The notes below the pieces were generated by a model. That model searched no databases. It was not told the origin of the DNA and worked only from the letters and a program-made list of their open reading frames with translations. DNA of 64,000 nucleotides from Tillus elongatus (lineage: Eukaryota > Arthropoda > Insecta > Coleoptera > Cleridae): positions 68,109,391-68,173,390 of the forward strand of contig OZ023266.1 in assembly GCA_964006375.1 (NCBI GenBank), in the 5' to 3' direction. The translations under genes were made by a program, and so were the position numbers. Shown here piece by piece: positions 49,420 through 61,272 of the stretch (position 1 is the stretch's first letter; every line of letters starts with the position of its first letter).

Positions 49420-49835
49420 AAGTCTGGGAGGCAGAACGGAAGCCTGAGGAACACCTGCATTAATTTTTAATTTATCTAATGAAACAACATGCATCGCGCT
49501 TTCAGAAAACTAGATATCCATAGGCATGGTTTCAGAGAGAATTCAGGATAGAAGTTTATTGAGAACTGTGGCATGGCCCAATTGAATGCTTTAGAAATAT
49601 ACAATGAAATGGTAAGACATCCCCCAAATTATTCGAGCAGAGCTCCAAAAATTAGTGACATGTTAGAATATCGCCAGTAGGTCGGTTTTGACAAAAGCCG
49701 TGTTGGCGATGACTAATGGTGTTTGATATATCGAGTAACAATTTCATGTGCTCTATATTGATAATTTTTTTAATCACTTTAGACACACTTAATATAATGT
49801 AAATTGGAAGAAAGTTACCTAGTTTGTCTCCCTTT
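49420..49835 (-). pseudogene. LINE reverse transcriptase fragment
   Basis: Minus strand: LSVSKVIKKIINIEHMKLLL, SHRQHGFCQNRPTGDILTCH and a later frame KLKINAGVPQASVLPPRLF (RT box B). It resembles the CR1/Jockey-like RT at 45-46 kb but is diverged and broken. It is cut at 49836 by the TA-core copy, so that copy inserted into the LINE. Confidence 0.7.
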
Positions 49836-49836
49836 T

Positions 49837-50995
<1,159 letters not shown>

Positions 50996-51140
50996 CTTTT
51001 TTAAAATATAGAAATAAATCTAGATGGCACTGATGAATACTTCCAATAAAAGCACAGTCTATCTAAACCATGTTAAAAATAAGGTCAATAAAAATGTATT
51101 ATTATCACATTATGGACAATTTAAATATTGCTTTCGTTTT

Positions 51141-51238
51141 TTTCTTTAACGTCTGTCTATTTCCGCGACTTTGGCCAATCACCGACGCCAGGAAGCAGTT
51201 TCACCTCGCTATTCTGGAAATTTTGCCGAACCACTCCT
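51141..51238 (-). mobile_element. tRNA-derived SINE (family S1), 3' fragment
   Basis: Reverse copy of the last about 100 bp (TTTCTTTAACGTCTG..GAAATTTTGCCGAACCAC). Head absent. Confidence 0.7.
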
Positions 51239-51270
51239 TTTTATACCCCCTGAGGGGGGCAACTTCTATT

Positions 51271-52025
51271 AAATTATCACTATTATTATTACTACTACTA
51301 TTATTGATCTTATTATTTATATTACACCTTATTAAATTGAATTATACAGTATGTGCATACAATAAGTGGCCAGTTGTATTTAAAGCTCCACATAATTTGG
51401 ACAGAGTTTTGTTCTAAAGTATCTTAACATTTATTTAACCAAATCCAATATACTTTAAATTTTAACATCTATCAAATAAAGCCAATCTTCCACCATTAAG
51501 CCCAACGTGCAAGTTTTTTACACAGACAAAATGACATTTGTAACAAAAGATCTACAGATTATAATATAAGGTCGCCTAAGAATCCTTTTTATGAGACGCT
51601 TCTAAAACAAAACACACTGTGTATTAATGTCATAAAAAGCATTATGTACTAAATTATCATTATTGTCATTACTAGAACTATTGTTGATATTTTTATTTAT
51701 ATTACACCTTATTGAATTGAATTGTACAGTATGTGGATACAATAAGTGACCAGTTGTCCTTAAAGCTCCACATAATTTGGACCGAGTTTTGTTTTAAAAT
51801 GTCTTAACATTTATTTAACCAAATCCAATATACTTATAATTTTAACATTTATCAAATAAAGCTAATCTTCCACCCTGACGCCCAACGTGCAAGCTTTTTC
51901 CACAGCCAAAATGACATTTGTAACAAAAGATCTACAGATTATAATATAAGGTCGCCTAAGCATCCATTTTATGAAACGCTTCTTAAACAAAACACACTGT
52001 ATATTAATATCATAAAAAGCAACAA
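51271..52025 (+). repeat. tandem duplication of a 380-bp unit
   Basis: Sequence 51272-51650 is repeated at 51651-52022 with about 90% identity (TAAATTATCA.TATT, TTAACATTTATTTAACCAAA, AGATCTACAGATTATAATAT). The unit is non-coding and of unknown origin. Confidence 0.85.
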
Positions 52026-52354
52026 GAATTTTGGTAATGTAGGCTTACACAAATTTAATGGATCTTTTGTAATCATTTGTATAATAAATTAAATTCAAAA
52101 ATTGTCTAAACATATATTTTAGGTAAGTAGTTCCGTTACCAGGTGATATTGATTTCTTGACGTGTCCAGTTCATACTTTTATTCACAAGGGGTGAAAAAT
52201 AGAAATCAATAGGGTGGTCAGTTTGTGCGAAGTGGTCATTCTGTTTTGTCCGTTGAGGGAAAATCAATGACTCATATTAAAATATGAATATTATCTACAC
52301 AATCTACACACACGAAAACAATGATCAGAAAAATGCGGCAGATTTTTTATTTTT
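52026..52354. other. no recognisable feature
   Basis: No gene or repeat recognised. Confidence 0.4.
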
Positions 52355-52830
<476 letters not shown>

Positions 52831-53102
52831 TGTAGGTCAGAGAAGGGCACAAAAACAAAATATTGTGTAAGTTTAACAAGACCTATTAATATTACAGTAA
52901 ACAATTAGTTTATCTTTGCGCAAAAAGGTCAAGTACGCAAAAAACATTTGTTTGTTTAAAATTTTTTTTGGTCTTATATTTGATTTTAATTTTACTTGAT
53001 TACATTATGTAATATCAATAAATTTTTAGCAAATTTTTGTAGATGAAGTTGACTAATGAGGAGATAAGGAAATTTTAAGGCTTTCATTGCGATTTTAATA
53101 GC

Positions 53103-53294
53103 AGATCAGATTGTTGTTGGCCTAACTTGGTGAAATCGTTCCATACTTAATACAGACGTGGAGAATTCGTATGTAGCTTTACAAGTTTTCTTCTCTGCAA
53201 CAGGTTTCGCTTTTTACAGCATCGTCAGACAAATGAAAATTTGCTTTGTCAAACCACAGAAAAAATTTCTACGTCTGTATTTAGATCAGATTGT
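53103..53294. mobile_element. 168-bp insertion with hammerhead-like motif and 12-bp target duplication
   Basis: The insert 53115-53282 is flanked by perfect AGATCAGATTGT repeats (53103-53114 and 53283-53294). It has diverged inverted tips TACAGACGTGGAGA and TCTACGTCTGTA, related to the foldback element at 10604-11351, and one hammerhead-like motif on the minus strand. Confidence 0.7.
53192..53235 (-). ncRNA. hammerhead-like motif
   Basis: Minus strand: TTTGT arm, CTGACGA, extra T, GCTG-TAAAA-AGC stem II (3 bp), GAAA, CCUG, UU, GCAGA pairing with the arm by two G.U wobbles. It has the same layout as the motifs at 10730 and 11164. Confidence 0.5.
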
Positions 53295-53640
53295 ATAATT
53301 TTTCATTTATTTTGTTATCGAATTTTCATGTACAACATTTTCCAGGTTATAGCGATTTTTCTTACCAAAAGTTTTACCATATTTTCTTGAAAACAAAATT
53401 GTTTAGAATTTTTGTGTTTAGCGTGGCTATGATTAAACGCTTTTTTAGCAACATTTGTGAAAATTGTGTTTTAATGTATTTTCGTGCAAACAAATTATTT
53501 TATCGTCAACAATATTTTATAGAATGATTTTAGGTAAAATTTCTTTGGCCAATTTTTGTAAAAAATACATTTTTAGCGATTTTTTGTGAGAAACACAATT
53601 TTCTAGTGCATTTTTATGGATTCTTTTTTTAATTCTCGTG
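53295..53640 (+). repeat. quasi-periodic TA-core 5' arm words
   Basis: Loose repeats of ATTTT(C/T)(A/T)TG.A-AACA and AGCGATTTTT..GTGA words, like 46385-46745, leading into a TA-core 5' arm. Confidence 0.4.
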
Positions 53641-53644
53641 GAAA

Positions 53645-53746
53645 CCACTTTTTGCTAATTTGCATAGAAAAAATTCCCTTATGAAGAGATCACGACTTTG
53701 ATACTTTCGAAAAATTTCTACAGATGAGCGTGAACTAAGACCGCTA

Positions 53747-53842
<96 letters not shown>

Positions 53843-53855
53843 TCAATTTTTATGT

Positions 53856-53906
<51 letters not shown>
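53645..53906 (+). repeat. TA-core element, 5' half (split by a rosa-type transposon)
   Basis: 5' arm (GAAGAGATCACGACTTTG) with (TA)n tracts 53751-53836 and 53860-53906. The 3' tip resumes at 55960-55995 (CGCTACCATAACGCACTTGC). Confidence 0.7.
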
Positions 53907-53909
<3 letters not shown>

Positions 53910-55957
53910 GGTCGCTGATAAGTCTGGAAACGGTCGATTATCCGGGAAAATATACAAGGTGTCGAAAAAAGTTTTATACAAAAGTTTTTGGGTTCTTCAA
54001 TGTCTACTAGGCGGTGATAATTTCATTTATACAGGGTTGGTCATACAGGCGTGGCACACCAATATTAATTTTTTTTAATGGAACACCCTATATATTATTC
54101 GATATTTCAATCCTTCTCTTAATTTTGAGCAACATTTATCAGAAGCATGATGTACATAAACTCAATCGTTTCCGGGTAAAAAAATAAATAAAAATAAACG
54201 CTATTGTTTTTAAAATCTATTGGATGAAGAACAAAAATAAATGAAAACAATCTGTGAGTGTGAAAAGAACCGGTTGCGATGTTTTTAACATTGTTTGGAA
54301 TCCTATTTTATAAGATGTTCAAAGTGTTCTCCATTGACCTCCTGACAATAATGAATTCGCTTAACAAAACATTGCACTGCATTTACAAGAGCGTTTTTAA
54401 GGAATGTTATTAATTTCATGCACAATCCTTGCTTGCAACTCTTCAATATTCTGCGGTCTATTTTGGTAAATTAAATTTTTTACATGACCCCACAAAAAAA
54501 AGTCAAGCGGCGTCATGTCGGGAGACCTAGCTGGCCATTCAATAGTTCCGCTGCGCCCTATCCATCTGCCAGGAAAGGTTTGATTCAGATATTCCCGTAC
54601 CTCAATTCCAAAATGAGGGGGTGCCCCATCCTGCTGAAACCATATTTCTTCCGCTGGTAGATTTGGGTCGTTATTGTTCGGAAATAATCGACTAACGTCT
54701 GGAACAATTGATTCTTGCAAAAGTGTCAAATATCGAGCAGAGTTCAAATTACCGTGTATAAAATAAGGTCCTATGATATGTCCACCAATAATAGCACACC
54801 AAACATTTACTTTTTGCGGTCTTTGGGTGTAAATTTGTTCCATCCAATGTGGGTTTTCGTCTGACCAGTACCTACAGTTGTGTCGGTTGACTTGTCCATT
54901 CAAACAAAATGTAGATTCGTCGGAAAACAAAATGTGGTTGGCAAAGTTAAAATTTTGGCGTAACTTCTCCATAATAAGTTCACAGAACTCGATTCTGCGA
55001 TCAAAATCGTCTTCACTCAGTTCTTGCAATAAATGAATTTTATATGGACGGAACTTTTCCCGCTTCGTAATCTTTTGAATTGAATATCGACTCATATTGT
55101 GATTTAAAGCCAATTGCTGTGCCGAAGTTTTCGGATTTTCCACCACATCCAATATTACATTCAAAGAATTTTCTTCATTTGTAACGGTTACTGGCCTTCC
55201 AGTTCTAGGTTTATCCTTGATACCGCCAGTATCGTGAAAACGATGCAAAGTTTTCGAAACTGTGGATTTGGAGATCGAATCCCGCTCAGGATGCAACTCA
55301 TTGAACATAATCACCACTTGAGCAAAACTTCGTGTTCTATCACCGTACCCTATCATCATTAAAATTTCGATACGTTCGGTTTCACTTAAACTTGCCATTT
55401 TGCACAAAAACTGTTGACACTAAATTACTAATGTTTCAAAACTGTTGACACTGAATGAATGTTTGACATTCGTTGTCCTGGAAACATTTTAAAACAAAAG
55501 AATAATTCTGCGTTTTTTATGGGCATCTTATCTTATCTTGGGATTCCAAACAATGTTAAAAACATCGCAACCGGTTCTTTTCACACTCACAGATTGTTTT
55601 CAAGAGATATTCTACTTTTCATTTATTTTTGTTCTTCATCCAATAGATTTTAAAAACAGTAGCGTTTATTTTTATTTATTTTTTTACCCGGAAACGATTG
55701 AGTTTAGGTACATTATGCTTCTCATAAATGTTGCTTAAAATTAAGAGAAGGATTGAAATATCGAATAATATATAGGGTGTTCCATTAAAAAAAAATTAAT
55801 ATTGGTGTGCCACGCCTGTATGACCAACCCTGTATAAATAAAATTATCACCGCCTAGTAGACATTGAAGAACCCAAAAACTTTTGTATAAAACTTTTTTC
55901 GACACCTTGTATATTTTCCCGGATAATCGACCGTTTCCAGACTTATCAGCGACCCTG
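53907..55957 (-). mobile_element. rosa-type (DD41D) Tc1/mariner transposon, near-complete
   Basis: 2,051 bp bounded by CAGGGTCGCTGATAAGTCTG and its reverse complement, with TA on each side (53905-53906 and 55958-55959). Terminal inverted repeats are about 405-425 bp, nearly identical apart from a 19-bp insertion in the right arm near 55600. They reach the last codons of the transposase. Near-identity of the arms and a long transposase frame point to a recent insertion. It landed in the TA tract of a TA-core copy. Confidence 0.92.
54303..55398 (-). pseudogene. DD41D transposase, near-intact, one terminal frameshift
   Basis: The start is ATG at 55398 (MASLSETERIEILMMIGYG). In order: DUF4817-type helix-turn-helix, with STVSKTLHRFHDTGG at residues 45-59; GRPV linker at 67-70; second DNA-binding region; catalytic domain with LFSDEST (Asp about 160), WFQQDGAPPH (Asp about 257) and SPDMTPLDFFLWG (Asp about 299). 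The last two are separated by 41 residues, the rosa/DD41D signature. The frame stops at 54397 (EINNIP). The family's C-terminus ending GEHFEHLIK is present in another frame down to a stop at 54303-54305, so a single 1- or 2-nt indel removed about 33 residues. All three catalytic residues remain; whether the shortened protein works is unknown. Confidence 0.9.
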
Positions 55958-55995
55958 TATATATCGCTACCATAACGCACTTGCTGAGTCCAGAC

Positions 55996-56084
55996 TTTTT
56001 TATGTTATGCTAAAATTTAAATCAGCTATACAGTAGTAGGTATATATATACAAATAGTTAAAATCGGTATTGTAAAAAAAATTA
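55996..56084. other. short unassigned stretch after TA-core 3' tip
   Basis: No feature recognised. Confidence 0.4.
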
Positions 56085-56450
56085 TGTAAAGCTGTTCCAG
56101 AATTTGATTTTTTAATGCATTTTATTAAAAAAATACTTGAAAAGTAACTGTATAACAAGTTTTTACTGCTATTACCAAACATTATGATCGGTATCACATT
56201 AGGTGATTTTTTGTAGGAAAAATTAATCTACAAGGAGATTGAAGTATTGTTGCCTTGCGTCAACAGCTTTAGTTAGTAGAAGGATGATTGGTGAAACAGT
56301 AGAAGAACCAGAGATTTTAATGTGTTCTTGAACAGAACAAACTTAAACCCAAATAAAAAAAATGAGTAAAAATTGACAAACGTGATTTTTGTTTACATTT
56401 AAATTTATTTAACTCCAAATTTAAACTCTTCTTCTTTCCATTTACCTTGG
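56085..56450 (+). repeat. direct repeat, first copy (pair with 56918-57264)
   Basis: About 350 bp repeated at 56918-57264 with about 90% identity and several small deletions (ACCAAACATTATGATCGGTA; TACAAGGAGATTGAAGTATT). Non-coding. Confidence 0.85.
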
Positions 56451-56540
56451 AGGCATGTGAGAACAAACATTTGTGTGGATTGAAACTTTATTCTAACGAG
56501 AAGAATCTTAAGCTAAATTTTTTACACATTCTGACTCACC

Positions 56541-56660
56541 CTGTATATAAATCTATAAAGTCTGAAACTGACCTCGCATTGGGGGGGGGGGGGGTCAGTT
56601 CGCGCTCATTTGAAAATTTTCGCATTAGCGATTTGAATAAAAATTGTTTTAGAAATCTTG
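56541..56660 (-). repeat. TA-core 5' arm, reverse, with (G)14 run
   Basis: The phrase CTGAAACTGACCTCGCATT is followed by 14 consecutive G (56581-56594), then TCAGTTCGCGCTCATTTGAA. The G run replaces the usual CCCCGGATATGGGTTC segment. It is the only long G homopolymer in this AT-rich window. Confidence 0.7.
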
Positions 56661-56917
56661 CATCAATTGATATTTTGTGTTTTCAATATGTGTAATACAT
56701 ATTTTATAAAAATAACTTAATTGTTTTTGGAGATGCCAAAATTGAAGTTGCCTCGGAAAAACTTGTTTCTATCGATTTAGCCACTACACTAATTATCTCC
56801 AATAATATATTTTTAAATGTGTGATTTTCTCTCGTCAAGTAAATATCATTTTAAACAAGTTTCGTTTTTTTTTTTCTTGAAGAGTACTTGTATTTCAACT
56901 TATATGTAGTTTAAATT

Positions 56918-57264
56918 GTAAAACAATTATGTAAAGCAGTTCCAGAAATTGATTTGTTAATGCATTTTAATAAAAAATACATGAAAAATAACTGTATACC
57001 AAACATTATGATCGGTATATCATTAGGTGAATTTTTGTAGTCTACAAGGAGATTGAAGTATTGTTGATTTGTGTCAACAGCTTTAGTTATTAGAAGGATG
57101 ATTGGTAAAACAGTAGAAGAACCAGAGATTTTAATTTTTTCTTGAACAGAACAAACTTAAGCCCAAATAAAAAAAATTAGTAAAAATTGACAAACGTGAA
57201 TTTTGTTTACATTTAAATTTGTTTAACTCCAAATTTAAACTCTTCTTCTTTCCATTTACCTTCT
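56918..57264 (+). repeat. direct repeat, second copy
   Basis: Second copy of 56085-56450. A separate 95-bp segment just before it (56735-56830) recurs at 60225-60310 (ACTAATTATCTCCAATAATA). Confidence 0.85.
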
Positions 57265-57485
57265 TTACTTATTTCTGTTGAACTGGACAACCCTCCCATA
57301 TTCTCATATACTCAAGTATGGATACGTAGTTACTTTAGCACGCTGCAGTGAAGGCAAGCGAAAAGAGGGTTGACATTCATCAATCCAGGTTGGAAGAAAA
57401 TGAATTAGTTAACCTTAGTAGATTTTTTTGCACCCTGTATGCAAAAAAATATGCGATAGACATGTACGCAGACATTTACTCAAGA
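57265..57485. other. no recognisable feature
   Basis: No feature recognised. Confidence 0.4.
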
Positions 57486-57611
57486 CTACATACAGACTTG
57501 GAGACTACTTCTCTGGCTTCACTGTTGGGTTTCGATTCTGTAGGTGAAGGGCGTAGCCAGCGCGTGAGCTAACTGGAAACGAAACCCAACAGTCTCCAAG
57601 TCTGTATGTAG
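57486..57611. mobile_element. 126-bp foldback MITE, short relative of 10604-11351
   Basis: The ends CTACATACAGACTTGGAGAC and GTCTCCAAGTCTGTATGTAG are perfect inverted repeats. Inside, CTGTTGGGTTTCG and CGAAACCCAACAG also pair, so nearly the whole element folds into one hairpin. The GAAACC word is all that remains of the hammerhead-like core. Confidence 0.85.
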
Positions 57612-58330
57612 TATGGACCAGTTTCACCAAGTAAGGGCAACAACAATCAATGAATTTACTCAACAGCTTGCAGCGGCGAATTCACTATATTGTGTATTTT
57701 TCATCTAAGGTTCGCCCAATATATTCTGCTAAGATGCATTTGCTCACACGTAAGGTCTCTACGATCAGTTTTTACTCCTCCTTTATATCAACGTTTAGGC
57801 TGTAACATATTTACCTTATAATAATTAAAGGTTCTACTGCTGTCTGCGTAACCACGTAAGGTTTTACTTTTTATGTTTTATTCGTCCAACTGATATTGAT
57901 TAGCTTGCCTGACCAGTCCTCATATTTAATTCAAAAGAGGTGAAAAACAAATCAATAACTTGGGTTAGCCTATACGAAAATAAAAGTCTATTTGTATTTA
58001 TTAGGTGATATTGTGTACGTAATGTCCTTTGTGCTACCTACGTAAATCCAGCGAGTAGAGGTGTAGGTAAATAGACTCTCTGAAATAACAACCGATATAT
58101 TCTGCAATGGATCAAAATAACGCATTTTGTCAACCTACAGATATTATTTACTTTGATCTGTCTCTTTTGATTGAAAGGGCGTTCTAAGTAAATACATACA
58201 AAGAAAAATATTTGTTTGTCGATTTTCTTGTTTATTCTAACGTTTTCTCTGAGTTCATTCCCTTGTCCCTAAATTTTCGTTCCTCAAAAATTTCATTTCT
58301 GGTTTGTAGATTAATCCTAAAGATGGTTAA
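57612..58330. other. no recognisable feature
   Basis: 0.7 kb without a gene or repeat that I can place. Confidence 0.45.
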
Positions 58331-58332
58331 TT

Positions 58333-58439
58333 TTTAGTGACATTTTGTAGAAAAAATTCACTAATCAGGAGATCTCGACTTTGGAATTTTTTTTCCAAAT
58401 GAGAGTGAACTAGGACCGTCTAGACCTCATATGTTTATG

Positions 58440-58504
<65 letters not shown>
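58333..58504 (+). repeat. TA-core 5' arm and (TA)n
   Basis: 5' hairpin (TTTAGTGACATTTTGTAG..ATTCACTAATCAGG), arm and (TA)n 58448-58503. The element is interrupted here by the 304-bp repeat array. On the far side another (TA)n (59353-59468) leads into a reverse 5' arm (59469-59535). Confidence 0.75.
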
Positions 58505-58506
<2 letters not shown>

Positions 58507-58583
58507 ACTATAAAATAATTTATAACACGGCATTTCTGTACTATACAAGGAGAAGGGTTAAGGGCAAATGCTCAAGCAGACAA

Positions 58584-58626
58584 CCACATACACGTGTTTC
58601 AAGCTTATTAGCCATCATCAGTACGG
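58584..58626 (-). ncRNA. hammerhead-like motif, 304-bp family, copy 1
   Basis: Minus strand: CCGTA arm, CTGATGA, T, stem II GGCT-AATA-AGCT with a U-U mismatch next to the core, GAAA, palindromic CACGUG stem III, U-A, then TGTGG pairing with the arm (wobbles). Core bases are kept; the mismatched stem II makes activity doubtful. Confidence 0.5.
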
Positions 58627-58969
58627 TATAGCCAGGTGAAGATGGAAACACTCTGGATGGAGATGCAAAAATACACGGAGTCACAACAGGCAATCAGTGC
58701 ACATTTGCAGCAACATTTGGAAGACCCTCAATCCTAGGGAAACAACCAAAAAAGCCACGGAGGCAAAGAAATCACCTGCGTGAGCATCCGGAAACCAGGA
58801 AGTTATACTAACTATAAAAGGTGATTTCTTTGCCTGCGGGGCTTTTTTGGTTGTTTCCCTCGGATTGAGGGTCTTCCAAATGTTGCTGCAAATGTGCACT
58901 GGTTGCCTGTTGTGACTCCGTGTATTTTTTCATCTTCATCCAGAGTGTTCCCATCTTAATCTGGCTATA

Positions 58970-59012
58970 CCGTACTGATGATGGCTAATAAGCTTGAAAC
59001 AGGTGTATGTGG
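58970..59012 (+). ncRNA. hammerhead-like motif, 304-bp family, copy 2
   Basis: Same layout; stem III reads CAGGUG (CA/UG with a GG loop). Predicted cleavage position after 59007. Confidence 0.5.
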
Positions 59013-59272
59013 TTGTCTGCTTGCGCATTTGCCCTTAACCCTTCTCCTTGTATAGTACAGAAACGCCGTGTTATAAATCCTTTTATAGTTAGTATAACTT
59101 CCTGGGTTCTGGATTCTCACGCAGATGATTTCTTTGCTTCCGTGGCTTTTTTGGTTATTTCCGTCGGATTGAGGGTCTTCCAACTGTTGCTGAAAATCTG
59201 CACTGGTTGCCTGTTGTGACTCCGTGTATTTTTGCATCTTCATACAGAGTGTTCCCATCTTCACCTGGCTAT

Positions 59273-59317
59273 ACCGTACTGATGATCGCTAATAAGCTTG
59301 AAACACGTGTATGCGGT
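59273..59317 (+). ncRNA. hammerhead-like motif, 304-bp family, copy 3
   Basis: Same layout with a further stem II mismatch (TCGCT). Stem III is CACGUG, and the 3' arm TGCGG pairs with CCGTA with one wobble. Predicted cleavage position after 59311. Confidence 0.5.
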
Positions 59318-59349
59318 CGTCTCCTTGCGGCTTGGCCCTTAGCCCTTCT

Positions 59350-59535
<186 letters not shown>

Positions 59536-59549
59536 ACATATATATTAGG

Positions 59550-60306
59550 ATCTGATTTAACGAGAAGTCAAGGGACCAGAAATAATATGTCGTAAAAACC
59601 GGATCTCGTTATATGAGAACTAAGAAAAAACTGCAAAAAATGTAGGTATGTATAATGTACATACCTATATGTAAGTGTACAAACCGGACTACTCCCCTGT
59701 ATCCATCAATATTGAAAGTCAACTATAACTGCCTAGTTTGAATGAACAATTTTATTGGCATAAAAACATCACATCATCAGTATATACTGTACATTATTAC
59801 ATAATCTAACTTTATACACATCATAACAAGTAGCCGGTGATTTTTATTTATACTGTCGGTTTTTCTTTTTCCTTCTTTGCCAAAAAGTTTTCTATGGAAG
59901 TTAATAAAGGTTTAGAGGAGTTTTGAGGCCCCCTCTAAAAATATTCTAAGCTTCTCGGCGGAATCTATGTCATCTTGCAGTGAAACATTGGTGCATTCGG
60001 GACTTTTAGATTCTTTGTTCGAATCGGAATTTTCTATCACTTCTTGGGTAGTGTTCAAATTTGTTCTATATCCCTTTCTTGTACCTCAGTTTTAAAAATA
60101 TCGCCAGTCACCCACGCTTTTTTATTAGCAACATATTTCACCGACAAACTCTTTACATTTTTAAAACATCTTATTTTCTGTGCTTTGCCAGTAACCAATA
60201 GTCTCCGAAACTCAATCCAATGTTTTACCAATGTTTCTATCGATTTAGCCAATACACTAATTATCTCCAATAATATATTTTTAAATGTGTGATTTTGTCT
60301 CGTCAA
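59550..60306 (-). pseudogene. Tigger/pogo-type (DDE_1) transposase relic
   Basis: Minus strand: SIETLVKHWIEFRRLLVTGK, IRCFKNVKSLSVKYVANKKA and WVTGDIFKTEVQ, the conserved mid-catalytic stretch before the DNC/DNH motif of Tigger-like proteins. A deletion removes the rest of the catalytic core. The acidic C-terminal segment follows in another frame (NSDSNKESKSPECTN, DDIDSAEKLRIFLEGASKLL). The stretch to 59550 (CCGGATCTCGTTATATG at about 59600) looks like the element's end. Confidence 0.7.
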
Positions 60307-60379
60307 GCAAATATCATTTTAGTGAATTTTTATTAAAATTTAAATCCATTTTATCTTGCAACGGACGGTTAACCCGCAA

Positions 60380-60455
60380 TTTAATATACAGTGTGACCCA
60401 TTTAAGATGGAAGCACACCAACACCCCTGTAACTTTTGTATTTATAATTCGATTT
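60380..60455 (+). repeat. dispersed 65-bp repeat R4
   Basis: ACAGTGTGACCCATTTAAGA then TGGAAGCAC..ACTTTTGTATTTATAATTCG recurs at 63721-63786. It may be a transposon end (TACAGTGTGNCCC). Function unknown. Confidence 0.6.
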
Positions 60456-60458
60456 TAT

Positions 60459-60712
<254 letters not shown>

Positions 60713-61270
60713 AATAAGCTGTTTATTTGGGTTTACACCATTCCAGGTAAGTATTGTCAAAATATTTCTTTATTATTAAATTAATCTTTACTTTTAAATT
60801 CAAGGTTTTTAAGGCTATTTATAACATTATTTTTAGAGTAAGAGCTTGCTGCCATTTATTGAAAAACGTCCCCTCCCTACACAGGCATTATCTTTAAGTT
60901 TAATCTGTTATAGACAGTTTGCTTTTGCTTACATATCCCCTAACACGAAAAAACTGCAATTAGTCTATTAATATTGTCAAGTATTACACAACCTGAGAGC
61001 AGAAAATAGTATTTAGATTAAATCAGATACACGTTTCTCTACTCTAGAATGCTTTGTTGATATACAAATTTCAGCTTTTAAAATTAATAAAGCCTGTCTT
61101 GTTTTATCTTTTACTTATAATTCTGTAAACATAAGTTAAATGAAAAACAACCGTTTTAGTTAGGTAATACAAGTTTTACCTTGACATTTTAACCTGCGGA
61201 ATATAATTTTCGTTATTATTGTTTACCGACTTGCTTTTGATTTAATTTACTTTGAAAGGTATAATAATTA
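60713..61270. other. no recognisable feature
   Basis: No gene or repeat recognised. Confidence 0.4.
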
Positions 61271-61272
61271 TA

